NCBI RefSeq assembly: GCF_002920535.1
Contig: NZ_PQSS01000005.1
Span: 1 to 64,000 of the forward strand
Origin: Streptomyces sp. Ru71
GTDB taxonomy: Bacteria; Actinomycetota; Actinomycetes; Streptomycetales; Streptomycetaceae
Reading direction: 5' to 3'
DNA: 64,000 nucleotides
Made by a program: the position numbers and the translations under genes. Of the stretch, positions 36,176 through 48,271 are shown piece by piece. Under the pieces are notes generated by a model. The model searched no databases. It was given only the letters and a program-made list of their open reading frames with translations, and had not been told where the DNA came from. Position 1 is the stretch's first letter. Each line of letters begins with the position of its first letter.

Positions 36176-38974
36176 GTGACTGACGTGAACACCACTGCGG
36201 ACACTCCCCTGGCGATCCCCGCCCTCGGTGACGCCGAGGAGCTGACCTGCGACGTCCTCGTCATCGGCGGCGGCACCGCCGGGACGATGGCCGCGCTGAC
36301 CGCCGCCGAGCACGGCGCGAACGTCCTGCTGCTGGAGAAGGCCCACGTCCGTCACTCGGGCGCGCTCGCCATGGGCATGGACGGCGTCAACAACGCGGTC
36401 GTCCCCGGCCGGGCCGAACCCGACGACTACGTCGCCGAGATCACCCGCGCCAACGACGGCATCGTCGACCAGTCCACCGTCCGCCAGACCGCGACGCGCG
36501 GCTTCTCGATGGTGCAGCGGCTGGAGTCCTACGGCGTGAAGTTCGAGAAGGACGAGCACGGCGAGTACGCGGTCCGCCAGGTCCACCGCTCCGGCTCCTA
36601 TGTGCTGCCGATGCCGGAGGGCAAGGACGTCAAGAAGGTCCTCTACCGGCAGCTGCGCCGCCGGGAGATGCGGGAGCGGATCCGCATCGAGAACCGGGTG
36701 ATGCCGGTGCGGGTGCTGACCGCGCAGGGCCGGGCGGTGGGCGCGGTCGGCTTCAACACCCGCACCGGCGCGTTCGTCACCGTCCGCGCGGGCGCGGTGA
36801 TCCTCGCCACCGGCGCCTGCGGCCGCCTCGGCCTGCCCGCCTCCGGCTACCTGTACGGCACCTACGAGAACCCCACCAACGCCGGCGACGGCTACGCCAT
36901 GGCCTACCACGCCGGTGCCGAGCTCACCGGTATCGAGTGCTTCCAGATCAACCCGCTGATCAAGGACTACAACGGTCCCGCCTGCGCCTATGTCGCCAAC
37001 CCGTTCGGCGGCTACCAGGTCAACCGGCACGGTGAGCGCTTCGTCGACTCCGACTACTGGTCGGGGCAGATGATGGCCGAGTTCGCGGCCGAGGTCGCCT
37101 CCGACCGGGGCCCCGTCTACCTCAAGCTCAGCCACCTCCCGGAGGAGTCGGTCACGGCGCTGGAGTCGATCCTGCACTCCACCGAGCGCCCCACCCGCGG
37201 CACCTTCCACGCCGGACGCGGCCACGACTACCGCACCCACGACATCGAGATGCACATCTCCGAGATCGGCCTGTGCGGCGGCCACTCCGCCTCCGGCGTC
37301 CGCGTGGACGACCACGCCCGTACGACCGTGCCCCGCCTGTACGCGGCCGGCGACCTGGCCTGCGTGCCGCACAACTACATGATCGGCGCGTTCGTCTTCG
37401 GCGACCTGGCCGGCGCGGACGCCGCCCAGTACACCGCCTACGAGGGCGAGCTGCCCGAGGAGCAGCTGCGCGAGGCGCACGAGCTGATCTACCGCCCGCT
37501 GCGCAACCCGGCCGGCCCCCCGCAGCAGCAGGTCGAGTACAAGCTGCGCCGCTTCGTGAACGACTATGTCGCCCCGCCGAAGTCGGGCGCCCGGCTCTCC
37601 CTTGCGCTGGAGGCGTTCGAGCGGATGCGCGCCGACATCGCCGCGATGGGCGCGCGTACCGCGCATGAGCTGATGCGCTGCGCGGAGGTCACCTTCATCC
37701 GCGACTGCGCGGAGATGGCCGCGCGTGCCTCCCTGGCCCGCACGGAGTCCCGCTGGGGCCTCTACCACGAGCGCCTCGACCATCCGGCGCGCGACGACGC
37801 CTCCTGGTTCCACCATCTCGATCTGCACAAGTCCCCCTCTGGTGCGATGGAGTTCACGGCCCGCCCCGTGGCTCCCTATCTGGTCCCCGTGGAGGGGTAC
37901 GTGCCCGTCGGCGGCCCCTCCCGCTCCCTCGGCGAGGTCCACGCACAGGACGTGGCGACGGCCGGGTCGCGGGACGCGGCACCCCTGGCGGTCCGGCCCG
38001 CCGGCGACGACTCCGAGCGGCGCCCCGCTCCCCGGACGGCTCCCCCGGCCCAGCCCGACGCCGGACAGGACGCGGAGCGCCTCCTGCAGCTCGTCGCCCT
38101 CGCCGAGGAACAGCCCGAACTGGACGCGCTGCGCCCCTACTTGGCCGACCCGTCAGCCGCCGTCCGGCGCGAGGCGGTGGCCGTCCTGACCGAGACGCTG
38201 CCCGCCGGCACCGGGCCCGCCCTGGCCGCCGCACTGCGCGACCCCGCCGCCGAGGTGCGGTCCGCCGCCGCTGCCTCCCTCCGTGAGCTCGTCGAGACCC
38301 TTCCGCCCGAACCCGCCCTGCGCGACGGCCTCGCCGCCGCCCTGACCGAGCCGGACGCCGTGGTCCGCGCCGCCGCGCTCGACGTACTGCGCGCCCTGCG
38401 CCTGGGGGACGCCGCACTGTTCGCCGGGTCCCTGACCGACGCCGACATCACCGTCCGCATCGCGGCCGTACGGGCCCTGGTCTCCGTCGACGCCGCCGAC
38501 GAACTGGCCCGCGCCGCCACCGCCGACCCCTCCCGCGAGGTCCGGGTGACGCTCGCCAAGGCGCTGGCCACGGTGGCGGCGACCACCCGCGCGAACGCCG
38601 CGGAGCCCGGCACCCTGCACCAGGCCCTCGGCGGCCTCACCGAGGACCCCGACGCGCTGGTGCGCGGGGCGGCCTACGAGGCGCTGGGCACCGCCGGCTG
38701 CCCGGCCCCCCTGGCCGCACGGGCCGTCGCCGCCCTGACCGACCCGGCCTGGCAGGTACGCGCCGGTGCCGCGACCGCCCTGTCGGCCGTGGCCGCCGAC
38801 CTGGCCGTGCCCGCGCTCGCCAAGGCCGTCGCCGACCCGAACGCCGACGTACGCAAGGCCGCGGTCCTCGCCCTCACCCGGCACGGCGACGCCGAGGGAG
38901 CCCGGGCGGCGCTCGCCACGGCCACCGCGGACACGGACGCGGACGTCAGGGCGTACGCGGCACGGGGGCTGTGA
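36176..38974 (+). CDS. AprA-like FAD flavoprotein fused to HEAT repeats
   Basis: 932 residues. Residues ~20-590 belong to the fumarate reductase/succinate dehydrogenase flavoprotein superfamily: CDVLVIGGGTAGTMAALTAA for FAD, HSGALAMGMDGVNNAV, and RLYAAGDLACVPHNYMIGAF near the second FAD site. VHRSGSYVLPMPEG and FQINPLIKDYNGPACAYV resemble adenylylsulfate reductase alpha (AprA) more than Sdh or Frd. A Pro/Ala linker (~590-635) leads to about nine HEAT repeats (~640-932) with the recurring DPxxxVRxxAxxAL pattern. GTG 36176 has AAAGG 8 nt upstream. With the ferredoxin and importer it likely performs redox chemistry on an imported, perhaps sulfur-containing, compound (inference). Confidence 0.85.
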   Translation: MTDVNTTADTPLAIPALGDAEELTCDVLVIGGGTAGTMAALTAAEHGANVLLLEKAHVRHSGALAMGMDGVNNAVVPGRAEPDDYVAEITRANDGIVDQSTVRQTATRGFSMVQRLESYGVKFEKDEHGEYAVRQVHRSGSYVLPMPEGKDVKKVLYRQLRRREMRERIRIENRVMPVRVLTAQGRAVGAVGFNTRTGAFVTVRAGAVILATGACGRLGLPASGYLYGTYENPTNAGDGYAMAYHAGAELTGIECFQINPLIKDYNGPACAYVANPFGGYQVNRHGERFVDSDYWSGQMMAEFAAEVASDRGPVYLKLSHLPEESVTALESILHSTERPTRGTFHAGRGHDYRTHDIEMHISEIGLCGGHSASGVRVDDHARTTVPRLYAAGDLACVPHNYMIGAFVFGDLAGADAAQYTAYEGELPEEQLREAHELIYRPLRNPAGPPQQQVEYKLRRFVNDYVAPPKSGARLSLALEAFERMRADIAAMGARTAHELMRCAEVTFIRDCAEMAARASLARTESRWGLYHERLDHPARDDASWFHHLDLHKSPSGAMEFTARPVAPYLVPVEGYVPVGGPSRSLGEVHAQDVATAGSRDAAPLAVRPAGDDSERRPAPRTAPPAQPDAGQDAERLLQLVALAEEQPELDALRPYLADPSAAVRREAVAVLTETLPAGTGPALAAALRDPAAEVRSAAAASLRELVETLPPEPALRDGLAAALTEPDAVVRAAALDVLRALRLGDAALFAGSLTDADITVRIAAVRALVSVDAADELARAATADPSREVRVTLAKALATVAATTRANAAEPGTLHQALGGLTEDPDALVRGAAYEALGTAGCPAPLAARAVAALTDPAWQVRAGAATALSAVAADLAVPALAKAVADPNADVRKAAVLALTRHGDAEGARAALATATADTDADVRAYAARGL

Positions 38975-38989
38975 CGAGCGGGGCTTCAA

Positions 38990-39030
38990 GGTGTGCGGCG
39001 GACGCCGTCCGAGAGCGACCGCCGCACACC
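38990..39030. terminator. Bidirectional terminator between the flavoprotein and recQ
   Basis: A perfect 12-bp stem GGTGTGCGGCGG / CCGCCGCACACC with a 17-nt loop sits in the 63-nt gap between two convergent genes. It is strong in GC terms and lacks T-tracts. Confidence 0.75.
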
Positions 39031-39037
39031 GCGCGCC

Positions 39038-41053
<2,016 letters not shown>

Positions 41054-41305
41054 TGTCCCGTCCCCCGTGCGTCGTCCCTCGACCACTGCCTCCACGATAG
41101 GGGCCCGCGCCGACAGCGCCGGAGTTATCCACAGGCGAGCGGTGTGATCATCGGACCTCGTCGTCGGCCTCGCGTGCCGTCGTCGTACCTCAGTCCAATG
41201 GCCCGTCCGACGTGGCGAGCCCCTGACGTGCGGGACATGCTGCTCGGGCGGGACCGGGGGGATCCCGCACCCACCCTGTCCCGCTGCCGTCGAGGAGTTC
41301 TCCGC

Positions 41306-41842
41306 ATGCGCCCCCGTCTCGCCAAGGCCGTCCTCGCCCTGACCGCGTCCCTCTGCCTGCCCCTGACCGCCGCGCCCGCCCACGCCGACGCCGCCGATCC
41401 CGGCCCGGCCCTGCAGGGGCGGCTCGCCCGCACCTACGCGGCGACCGCGAAGTACAGCTACCTGCCGAACGCGCTCGCCGACGGCTACGAGGCGCACATG
41501 TGCCTGGCCCGCGACCAGGGCGGCATGGGCTACCACTACTTCAACGAGTCCCTCTTCGGCTCGCTGGACCCGGAGAAGCCGGCCGGTCTGCTCTACGAGG
41601 ACGACGGCAACGGCGGACGCCGGCTGGTCGGGGTGGAGTGGGTCGTCCCGACCGCCGACGCCACGGGCGGGCGGCCGCAGATCTTCGGGCAGGACTTCCA
41701 GGGGCCGATGGCCGGGCACTACCCCGGCATGCCGCGCCACTACGACCTGCACGCCTGGCTGTACAAGCCGAACCGCAACGGCCTGTTCGCCCAGTGGAAC
41801 CCCGACGTGACCTGCCCGGCCTCCGACATGCCGCACGCCTGA
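41306..41842 (+). CDS. Secreted protein of unknown function
   Basis: 178 residues. Clear signal peptide (1-30, [19 protein letters not shown]). The mature part contains [40 protein letters not shown], a W-V-V-P strand and [20 protein letters not shown]. This pattern recurs in small exported proteins of many soil bacteria, but I know no function. Conserved Met, Cys, Tyr and His residues could bind a metal or heme; this is speculation. GAGGAG lies 9 nt before ATG 41306. Confidence 0.78.
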   Translation: MRPRLAKAVLALTASLCLPLTAAPAHADAADPGPALQGRLARTYAATAKYSYLPNALADGYEAHMCLARDQGGMGYHYFNESLFGSLDPEKPAGLLYEDDGNGGRRLVGVEWVVPTADATGGRPQIFGQDFQGPMAGHYPGMPRHYDLHAWLYKPNRNGLFAQWNPDVTCPASDMPHA

Positions 41843-41870
41843 CGCACGCCCTGCCCCCGGTCGGGCACGC

Positions 41871-41908
41871 GTGGGCCCCGGTTCCTCGGGGAAGGAACCG
41901 GGGCCCAC
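41871..41908. terminator. Strong bidirectional terminator at the end of the nuo operon
   Basis: A perfect 15-bp stem, GTGGGCCCCGGTTCC with its complement, closes an 8-nt loop (41886-41893). It lies between the secreted-protein gene and nuoN, which converge, and should end both transcripts. Confidence 0.85.
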
Positions 41909-41929
41909 GGCCGTAGGAGAGCGAACGGC

Positions 41930-43579
41930 TCAGCGCACGAAGACACCCGCCTGGCTCGCCAGGTCCAGGAAGTACTGCGGCGCCACACCGAGCACCAGCG
42001 TGACCGCGACACCCACGCCGATCGCCGTCATCGTCAGCGGCGACGGCACGGCGACCGTCGGCCCCTCCGGACGCGGCTCGCTGAAGAACATCAGCACGAT
42101 CACCCGGATGTAGAAGAACGCCGCGACGGCCGACGAGATCACACCGATCACGACCAGCGGGGCCGCGCCGCCCTCGGCGGCCGCCTTGAACACGGCGAAC
42201 TTCCCGGCGAAGCCGGAGGTGAGCGGGATGCCCGCGAAGGCCAGCAGGAACACCGCGAACACCGCCGCCACCAGCGGCGAGCGCCGGCCGAGCCCCGCCC
42301 ACTTGGACAGGTGCGTGGCCTCGCCGCCCGCGTCGCGCACCAGCGTCACCACGGCGAACGCGCCGATGGTCACGAACGAGTACGCGGCCAGGTAGAACAG
42401 CACCGACGAGACGCCGTCCGGCGTGGTGGCGATGACACCCGCGAGGATGAATCCCGCGTGCACGATCGACGAGTACGCCAGCAGCCGCTTGATGTCGGTC
42501 TGGGTGATCGCGACGATCGCACCGCCCAGCATGGTGACGATCGCGACGCCCCACATGACCGGCCGCCAGTCCCAGCGCATGCCCGGCAGGACGACGTACA
42601 GGATGCGCAGCAGGGCGCCGAAGGCCGCCACCTTGGTCGCCGCGGCCATGAAGCCGGTCACCGGCGTCGGGGCGCCCTGGTAGACGTCCGGCGTCCACAT
42701 GTGGAAGGGCACCGCGCCGACCTTGAACAGCAGGCCCATCACGATCATCGCGGTGCCGAGCAGCAGCAGCGCGTCGTTGCCCATGGTGTTGGCCAGGGCC
42801 GGGTCGACGTTGCTGATCGTGCCGTCGACGACCTGGGCGATCGTGCCGTAGGACACCGAGCCGGCGTAGCCGTACAGCAGGGCGATGCCGAACAGGGTGA
42901 ACGCGGAGGCGAACGCGCCGAGCAGGAAGTACTTCACCGCGGCCTCCTGCGACATCAGCCGCTTGCGGCGGGCCAGTGCGCACAGCAGGTACAGCGGGAG
43001 CGAGAACACTTCCAGCGCGATGAACAGGGTCAGCAGGTCGTTGGCCGAGGGGAAGACCAGCATGCCGGCGACCGCGAACAGCAGCAGCGGGAAGACCTCG
43101 GTGGTGGTGAAGCCGGCCTTCACGGCCGCCTTCTCGCTGTCGCCGCCCGGTACGGCCGCGGCCTGCGCGGCGAAGGAGTCCACCGGCCGGCCGTGCGCCG
43201 CGGGGTCCAGACGCCGCTCGGCGAAGGTGAACAGGCCGACCAGGGCCGCCAGCAGGATCGTCCCCTGCAGGAACAGCGCCGGGCCGTCGACGGCGATCGC
43301 ACCCATGGCGGCGATGCGCGCCTTGGTGGTGCCGTAGCCGTCCGCGGCGAGCGCGACGACCGCGGCGAAGGCGGCCGCCAGCGCCACGACGGAGACGAAC
43401 AGGTGTGCGTAGTAGCGGGTTCTGCGCGGGACGAACGCCTCGATGAGGACTCCGACGATCGCGGCGCCGATGACGATCAGGGTGGGCGACAATTGCCCGT
43501 ATTCGATCTTCGGCGCGTCGATCTTCGCGATCGGGTCGGCCGCGGTTGTCCACAGGCTGTGGACGGCTGCTGTGCTCAC
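41930..43579 (-). CDS. nuoN: NADH-quinone oxidoreductase subunit N
   Basis: A proton-pumping, antiporter-like membrane subunit of complex I, 549 residues and about 14 helices. Key ionisable sites of the family are seen in SYGTIAQ-adjacent helices, FKVGAVPFHMWTPDVYQGAP (Lys of the channel) and TQTDIKRLLAYSSIVHAGF. It is the last gene of the operon. The GTG at 43579 overlaps the nuoM stop by 4 nt. It is somewhat longer than E. coli NuoN because of loop insertions around residues 110-150. Confidence 0.95.
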   Translation of the reverse strand: MSTAAVHSLWTTAADPIAKIDAPKIEYGQLSPTLIVIGAAIVGVLIEAFVPRRTRYYAHLFVSVVALAAAFAAVVALAADGYGTTKARIAAMGAIAVDGPALFLQGTILLAALVGLFTFAERRLDPAAHGRPVDSFAAQAAAVPGGDSEKAAVKAGFTTTEVFPLLLFAVAGMLVFPSANDLLTLFIALEVFSLPLYLLCALARRKRLMSQEAAVKYFLLGAFASAFTLFGIALLYGYAGSVSYGTIAQVVDGTISNVDPALANTMGNDALLLLGTAMIVMGLLFKVGAVPFHMWTPDVYQGAPTPVTGFMAAATKVAAFGALLRILYVVLPGMRWDWRPVMWGVAIVTMLGGAIVAITQTDIKRLLAYSSIVHAGFILAGVIATTPDGVSSVLFYLAAYSFVTIGAFAVVTLVRDAGGEATHLSKWAGLGRRSPLVAAVFAVFLLAFAGIPLTSGFAGKFAVFKAAAEGGAAPLVVIGVISSAVAAFFYIRVIVLMFFSEPRPEGPTVAVPSPLTMTAIGVGVAVTLVLGVAPQYFLDLASQAGVFVR

Positions 43580-45147
43580 TTGGCCGCCTCCACCTCGGGC
43601 CGGGGGTCCTTCTTGTGTACGTCCGACAGGGTCTGCTTGACCGCCGGGTTGACGATGTCCGTGACGGGCTTCGGGTAGACGCCCAGGAAGATCAGCAGGA
43701 CGACCAGCGGGGCGACGACCACCAGCTCGCGCACCCGCAGGTCGGGCATCGCCGAGACCTCCGGCTTCACCGGGCCGGTCATCGTGCGCTGGTACAGCAC
43801 CAACGTGTAGAGCGCGGCGAGGACGATGCCGAAGGTGGCGATGATGCCGATGGCCGGATAGCGGGAGAACGCGCCGACCAGGACGAGGAACTCGCTGACG
43901 AACGGCGCGAGTCCGGGCAGCGACAGGGTCGCCAGACCGCCGATCAGGAACGTGCCGGCGAGCACCGGGGCCACCTTCTGCACACCGCCGTAGTCGGCGA
44001 TGAGCCGCGAGCCGCGCCGGGAGATCAGGAAGCCCGCGACCAGCATCAGCGCGGCCGTCGAGATCCCGTGGTTGACCATGTACAGCGTCGCGCCGGACTG
44101 ACCCTGGCTGGTCATCGCGAAGATGCCCAGGATGATGAACCCGAAGTGCGAGATCGACGCGTACGCCACCAGGCGCTTGATGTCCCGCTGGCCGACCGCC
44201 AGCAGCGCGCCGTAGATGATGCTGATCAGCGCCAGGACGAGGATGACCGGCGTCGCCCACTTCGACGCCTCCGGGAAGAGCTGGAGGCAGAAGCGCAGCA
44301 TCGCGAAGGTGCCGACCTTGTCGACGACCGCCGTGATGAGGACGGCCACCGGGGCGGTGGACTCCTGCATGGCGTTGGGCAGCCAGGTGTGCAGCGGCCA
44401 CAGCGGCGCCTTCACCGCGAAGGCGAAGAAGAAGCCGAGGAACAGCCAGCGTTCGGTGCTGGTCGCCATGTCCAGCGAGCCGCCCGCGCGGGCCTGCGCG
44501 ATCTCGGTGAGGGAGAAGCTCCCGGCGACCACGTACAGGCCGATCACCGCGGCCAGCATGATCAGACCGCCGACCAGGTTGTAGAGCAGGAACTTCACCG
44601 CCGCGTACGACCGCTGGGTGGCGGCCGTCTCCTCGCCGTGCTCGTGGGCACGGTCCCCGAAGCCGCCGATGAGGAAGTACATCGGGATGAGCATGGCTTC
44701 GAAGAAGATGTAGAAGAGGAAGACGTCGGTGGCCTCGAAGGAGAGGATCACCATCGCCTCGACGGCCAGGATCAGCGCGAAGAAGCCCTGGGTGGGCCGC
44801 CAGCGCCGGCTGCCGGTCTCCAGCGGGTCGGCGTCGTGCCAGCCCGCCAGGAGGATGAACGGGATCAGCAGCGCGGTCAGCGCGATCAGCGCCACCGCGA
44901 TGCCGTCCACGCCCAGTTCGTAGCGCACCCCGAATTCCTTGATCCAGGCGTGCGACTCGGTGAGCTGGTAGCGGTCGCCGTCGGGGTCGAAGCGGACCAG
45001 GACGGTGGCGGCCAGGGCGAGCGTGGCGAGCGAGAACAGCAGCGCCAGCCACTTGGCGGCGGTGCGCCGCGCGGCCGGGACGGCGGCCGTGGCGATGGCC
45101 CCGATGGCCGGGAGCGCCGCCGTCGCTGTCAGCAGAGGAAAGGACAT
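43576..45147 (-). CDS. nuoM: NADH-quinone oxidoreductase subunit M
   Basis: A proton-pumping membrane subunit, 523 residues, about 14 helices. Family motifs: MVILSFEATDVFLFYIFFEA with the essential Glu, FAFAVKAPLWPLHTWLPNAM with the channel Lys, TAVVDKVGTFAMLRF, and GQRDIKRLVAYASISHFGFI. ATG 45147 is 5 nt after the nuoL stop, with AGAGGAAAGG upstream as ribosome site. It lies in the distal half of the membrane arm in known structures. Confidence 0.96.
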   Translation of the reverse strand: MSFPLLTATAALPAIGAIATAAVPAARRTAAKWLALLFSLATLALAATVLVRFDPDGDRYQLTESHAWIKEFGVRYELGVDGIAVALIALTALLIPFILLAGWHDADPLETGSRRWRPTQGFFALILAVEAMVILSFEATDVFLFYIFFEAMLIPMYFLIGGFGDRAHEHGEETAATQRSYAAVKFLLYNLVGGLIMLAAVIGLYVVAGSFSLTEIAQARAGGSLDMATSTERWLFLGFFFAFAVKAPLWPLHTWLPNAMQESTAPVAVLITAVVDKVGTFAMLRFCLQLFPEASKWATPVILVLALISIIYGALLAVGQRDIKRLVAYASISHFGFIILGIFAMTSQGQSGATLYMVNHGISTAALMLVAGFLISRRGSRLIADYGGVQKVAPVLAGTFLIGGLATLSLPGLAPFVSEFLVLVGAFSRYPAIGIIATFGIVLAALYTLVLYQRTMTGPVKPEVSAMPDLRVRELVVVAPLVVLLIFLGVYPKPVTDIVNPAVKQTLSDVHKKDPRPEVEAAK

Positions 45148-45152
45148 CGGTA

Positions 45153-47117
45153 TCAGACCGCCCTCATCAGCAGGGTCGCGGCAATGAGGAGTGCCGCACC
45201 GCCGAACATCGAGACCGCGTACGACCGCGCGAAGCCGTTCTGCACTCGCCGCAACCGTCCGGACAGGCCGCCGACCGAGGCCGCCGTGCCGTTGACGACA
45301 CCGTCGACCAGGGTGTGGTCGACGTAGACCAGGGAGCGCGTCAGGTGCTCGCCGCCGCGGACCAGGACGACGTGGTTGAAGTCGTCCTGCAGCAGGTCGC
45401 GGCGGGCGGCCCGGGTGAGCAGCGAGCCGCGCGGGGCGACCGCCGGGACGGGCTTGCGGCCGTACTGCGCCCAGGCGATGGCCACGCCGATGACGAGGCA
45501 CACCATGGTGGCGCCGGTGACCGTCGCCGCGCTGAGCGGCGAGTCGCCCTCGCTGTGCCCGGTGACCGGCTCCAGCCAGTTCAGGAAGCGGTCGCCGATG
45601 CTGAAGAACGCGCCGCCGAAGACCGAACCGACGGCCAGCACGATCATCGGGATCGTCATGACCTTCGGCGACTCGTGCGGGTGCGGCGCGCTGTACTCGC
45701 CGCGGGTCTCGGCGGCCGGCTCCACACTGGGCTCGGCCGGGGACGGCGTCGGCGCGTTGCGCCAGCGCTCCTCGCCGAAGAACGTCATCAGCATCACGCG
45801 CGTCATGTAGAAGGCGGTGATGGCCGCGCCCAGCAGGGCCGCGCCGCCGAGGATCCAGCCCTCGGTGCCGCCCTTGGCGAACGCCGCCTCGATGATCTTG
45901 TCCTTGGAGAAGAAGCCGGACAGGCCCGGGAAGCCGATGATGGCGAGGTAGCCGAGGCCGAAGGTGATGAACGTGATCGGCATGTACTTGCGCAGGCCGC
46001 CGTAGCGGCGCATGTCGACCTCGTCGTTCATGCCGTGCATGACCGAACCGGCGCCGAGGAAGAGGCCGGCCTTGAAGAAGCCGTGCGTCACCAGGTGCAT
46101 GATCGCGAAGACGTAGCCGATGGGGCCGAGACCCGCGGCCAGCACCATGTAGCCGATCTGCGACATGGTCGAGCCGGCCAGCGCCTTCTTGATGTCGTCC
46201 TTGGCGCAACCGACGATCGCACCGAACAGGAGCGTGACCGCGCCGACCACCGTGACGACCAGCTGCGCGTCGGGCGCCGCGTTGAAGATCGCGGCGGAGC
46301 GGACGATGAGGTAGACACCCGCGGTCACCATCGTCGCGGCGTGGATCAGGGCCGAGACCGGGGTCGGGCCCTCCATGGCGTCCCCGAGCCAGGACTGCAG
46401 CGGCACCTGGGCGGACTTGCCGCAGGCCGCGAGCAGCAGCATCAGGGCGATCGCGGTGAGCTTGCCCTCGCTCGCGTCACCGGCCAGGCCGGGCTCCTCG
46501 TGGGTGCCGAGCAGCGGGCCGAAGGCGAAGGTGCCGAAGGTGGTGAACATCAGCATGATGGCGATGGACAGGCCCATGTCGCCGACGCGGTTGACCAGGA
46601 AGGCCTTCTTCGCCGCGGTGGCCGCGCTGGGCTTGTGCTGCCAGAAGCCGATGAGCAGGTAGGAGGCGAGACCGACGCCCTCCCAGCCGACGTACAGCAG
46701 CAGGTAGTTGTCGGCGAGGACGAGCAGCAGCATCGCCGCGAGGAACAAGTTGAGGTAGCCGAAGAAGCGGCGGCGGCGCTCGTCGTGCTCCATGTACCCG
46801 ACCGAGTACAGGTGGATCAGCGAGCCGACACCGGTGATCAGCAGGACGAACGTCATCGACAGCTGGTCCAGGCGGAAGGCGACGTCCGCCTGGAAGCCCT
46901 CGACCGGGATCCAGCTGAACAGGTGCTGGGTCAGCGTGCGGTCCGCTGCGTCCTTGCCCAGCAGGTCGGAGAAGAGGACGAGGCCGAACACGAAGGACAG
47001 GGCGGACAGGGCCACGCCGATCCAGTGGCCGACGCGGTCCAGGCGCCGGCCACCGACCAGGAGGACGGCCGCTCCGAGCAGGGGCGCCGCGATGAGCAGC
47101 GCGATCAGGTTCTCCAC
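45153..47117 (-). CDS. nuoL: NADH-quinone oxidoreductase subunit L
   Basis: This is the distal proton-pumping subunit with the long lateral helix (654 residues, about 16 helices). Landmarks are [59 protein letters not shown] (read in two parts; channel Lys and His) and [21 protein letters not shown]. The C-terminal region (from ~530) forms the amphipathic arm and final anchor. The GTG at 47117 follows nuoK by 15 nt. A cytoplasmic Pro/Glu-rich loop lies around 460-485. Confidence 0.96.
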   Translation of the reverse strand: MENLIALLIAAPLLGAAVLLVGGRRLDRVGHWIGVALSALSFVFGLVLFSDLLGKDAADRTLTQHLFSWIPVEGFQADVAFRLDQLSMTFVLLITGVGSLIHLYSVGYMEHDERRRRFFGYLNLFLAAMLLLVLADNYLLLYVGWEGVGLASYLLIGFWQHKPSAATAAKKAFLVNRVGDMGLSIAIMLMFTTFGTFAFGPLLGTHEEPGLAGDASEGKLTAIALMLLLAACGKSAQVPLQSWLGDAMEGPTPVSALIHAATMVTAGVYLIVRSAAIFNAAPDAQLVVTVVGAVTLLFGAIVGCAKDDIKKALAGSTMSQIGYMVLAAGLGPIGYVFAIMHLVTHGFFKAGLFLGAGSVMHGMNDEVDMRRYGGLRKYMPITFITFGLGYLAIIGFPGLSGFFSKDKIIEAAFAKGGTEGWILGGAALLGAAITAFYMTRVMLMTFFGEERWRNAPTPSPAEPSVEPAAETRGEYSAPHPHESPKVMTIPMIVLAVGSVFGGAFFSIGDRFLNWLEPVTGHSEGDSPLSAATVTGATMVCLVIGVAIAWAQYGRKPVPAVAPRGSLLTRAARRDLLQDDFNHVVLVRGGEHLTRSLVYVDHTLVDGVVNGTAASVGGLSGRLRRVQNGFARSYAVSMFGGAALLIAATLLMRAV

Positions 47118-47132
47118 GATTCTTCCGACCCC

Positions 47133-47432
47133 TTACAGCTTCATCAGGCTGGCGTCGTCGACCGAGGCCGAGTGGCGGGTACGGAACAGCGACACGATGA
47201 TCGCGAGCCCGACCACGACCTCCGCTGCGGCGACGACCATCGTGAAGAACGCGATGATCTGGCCGTCGAGGTTGCCGTGCATCCGGGAGAAGGCGACGAA
47301 CGCGAGGTTGCAGGCGTTCAGCATCAGCTCGATGCACATGAAGACCACGATGGCGTTGCGCCGGATCAGTACGCCGGTGGCGCCGATCGTGAACAACAGG
47401 GCCGCCAGGTACAGGTAGTTGACCGGGTTCAC
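47133..47432 (-). CDS. nuoK: NADH-quinone oxidoreductase subunit K
   Basis: A 99-residue membrane subunit with three helices, the usual length. The two conserved acidic residues are in [18 protein letters not shown] (helix 2) and in [16 protein letters not shown] (helix 3). They belong to the central charged axis that links quinone chemistry to pumping. GTG 47432 overlaps nuoJ by 4 nt. Confidence 0.96.
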   Translation of the reverse strand: MNPVNYLYLAALLFTIGATGVLIRRNAIVVFMCIELMLNACNLAFVAFSRMHGNLDGQIIAFFTMVVAAAEVVVGLAIIVSLFRTRHSASVDDASLMKL

Positions 47433-48271
47433 TTCGACGCCTCCTCGGTCCGCTTGAAGGCCGCCGGCTCGATCGCGCCCCGCTCCAGACGCTCCGCCGC
47501 GCGCTGCTCCAGCGCCTTGAGGTCGTTGAGGGCCTCGGCGGACACGTCACGGATCTGGCCGCGCTCGCGCAGCGTCTTGCTGACGGTGAGCTCGGACGGG
47601 GTGCCGTCGGGCAGCAGGCCCGCGATGTCCACGGCGTTGTGCCGGGCGTACACACCGGGCGCCGGCAGCGGCGGGATGTACGTGCCCTCGCGCACCCGCT
47701 GTTCGGCCAGCTCGCGCTGGGTCCGGGCGCGCTCGGTGCGCTCGCGGTGGGTGAGCACCATGGCGCCGACGGCGGCCGTGATCAGCAGGGCGCCGGTGAT
47801 CTCGAAGGCGAACACGTACTTGGTGAAGATGAGGGACGCGAGCCCCTCCACGTTGCCGTTCGCGTTCGCCTGGCCGGTGCCGTTGAACTCCTTCAGGGAG
47901 GCGTTGCCGATCCCGGCGAACAGCAGGATGCCGAAGCCGAGTCCGCACACCAGGGCCAGCCAGCGCTGGCCCTTGATGGTCTCCTTCAGGGAGTCCGCCG
48001 CGGTGACGCCGACGAGCATCACCACGAACAGGAACAGCATCATGATCGCGCCGGTGTAGACGACGATCTGCACGATGCCGAGGAAGTAGGCGCCGTTGGC
48101 GAGGTAGAACACCGCCAGGACGATCATGGTCCCGGCGAGGCAGAGGGCGCTGTGCACGGCCTTCTTCATGAAGACGGTGCACAGGGCGCCGATCACCGCG
48201 ATCGTGCCGAGGACCCAGAACTGGAAGGCCTCTCCGGTGGAGGTGGAGTAGGCGGCGAGTTGCGCGGTCAT
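47429..48271 (-). CDS. nuoJ: NADH-quinone oxidoreductase subunit J, with long C-terminal tail
   Basis: 280 residues, five membrane helices in the first ~185 residues. [16 protein letters not shown] contains the pi-bulge region of helix 3 that is conserved in NuoJ. Beyond the last helix there is a charged cytoplasmic tail of about 90 residues ([20 protein letters not shown], then [15 protein letters not shown]), much longer than in E. coli NuoJ (184 residues). ATG 48271 overlaps nuoI by 4 nt. The tail is helical and might contact peripheral subunits (inference). Confidence 0.94.
   Translation of the reverse strand: MTAQLAAYSTSTGEAFQFWVLGTIAVIGALCTVFMKKAVHSALCLAGTMIVLAVFYLANGAYFLGIVQIVVYTGAIMMLFLFVVMLVGVTAADSLKETIKGQRWLALVCGLGFGILLFAGIGNASLKEFNGTGQANANGNVEGLASLIFTKYVFAFEITGALLITAAVGAMVLTHRERTERARTQRELAEQRVREGTYIPPLPAPGVYARHNAVDIAGLLPDGTPSELTVSKTLRERGQIRDVSAEALNDLKALEQRAAERLERGAIEPAAFKRTEEASK

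Noticed and set aside
34451-37942. Very long open frame on the minus strand opposite the importer/flavoprotein operon
   Set aside because: It is antisense to well-supported genes, and its translation is Gly/Arg/His/Asp-rich with no domains. Such frames are typical of codon bias in GC-rich DNA.
45315-48059. 900-residue open frame on the plus strand opposite nuoL, nuoK and nuoJ
   Set aside because: Low-complexity acidic and Gln/Asp-rich translation, antisense to conserved nuo genes, no start context.
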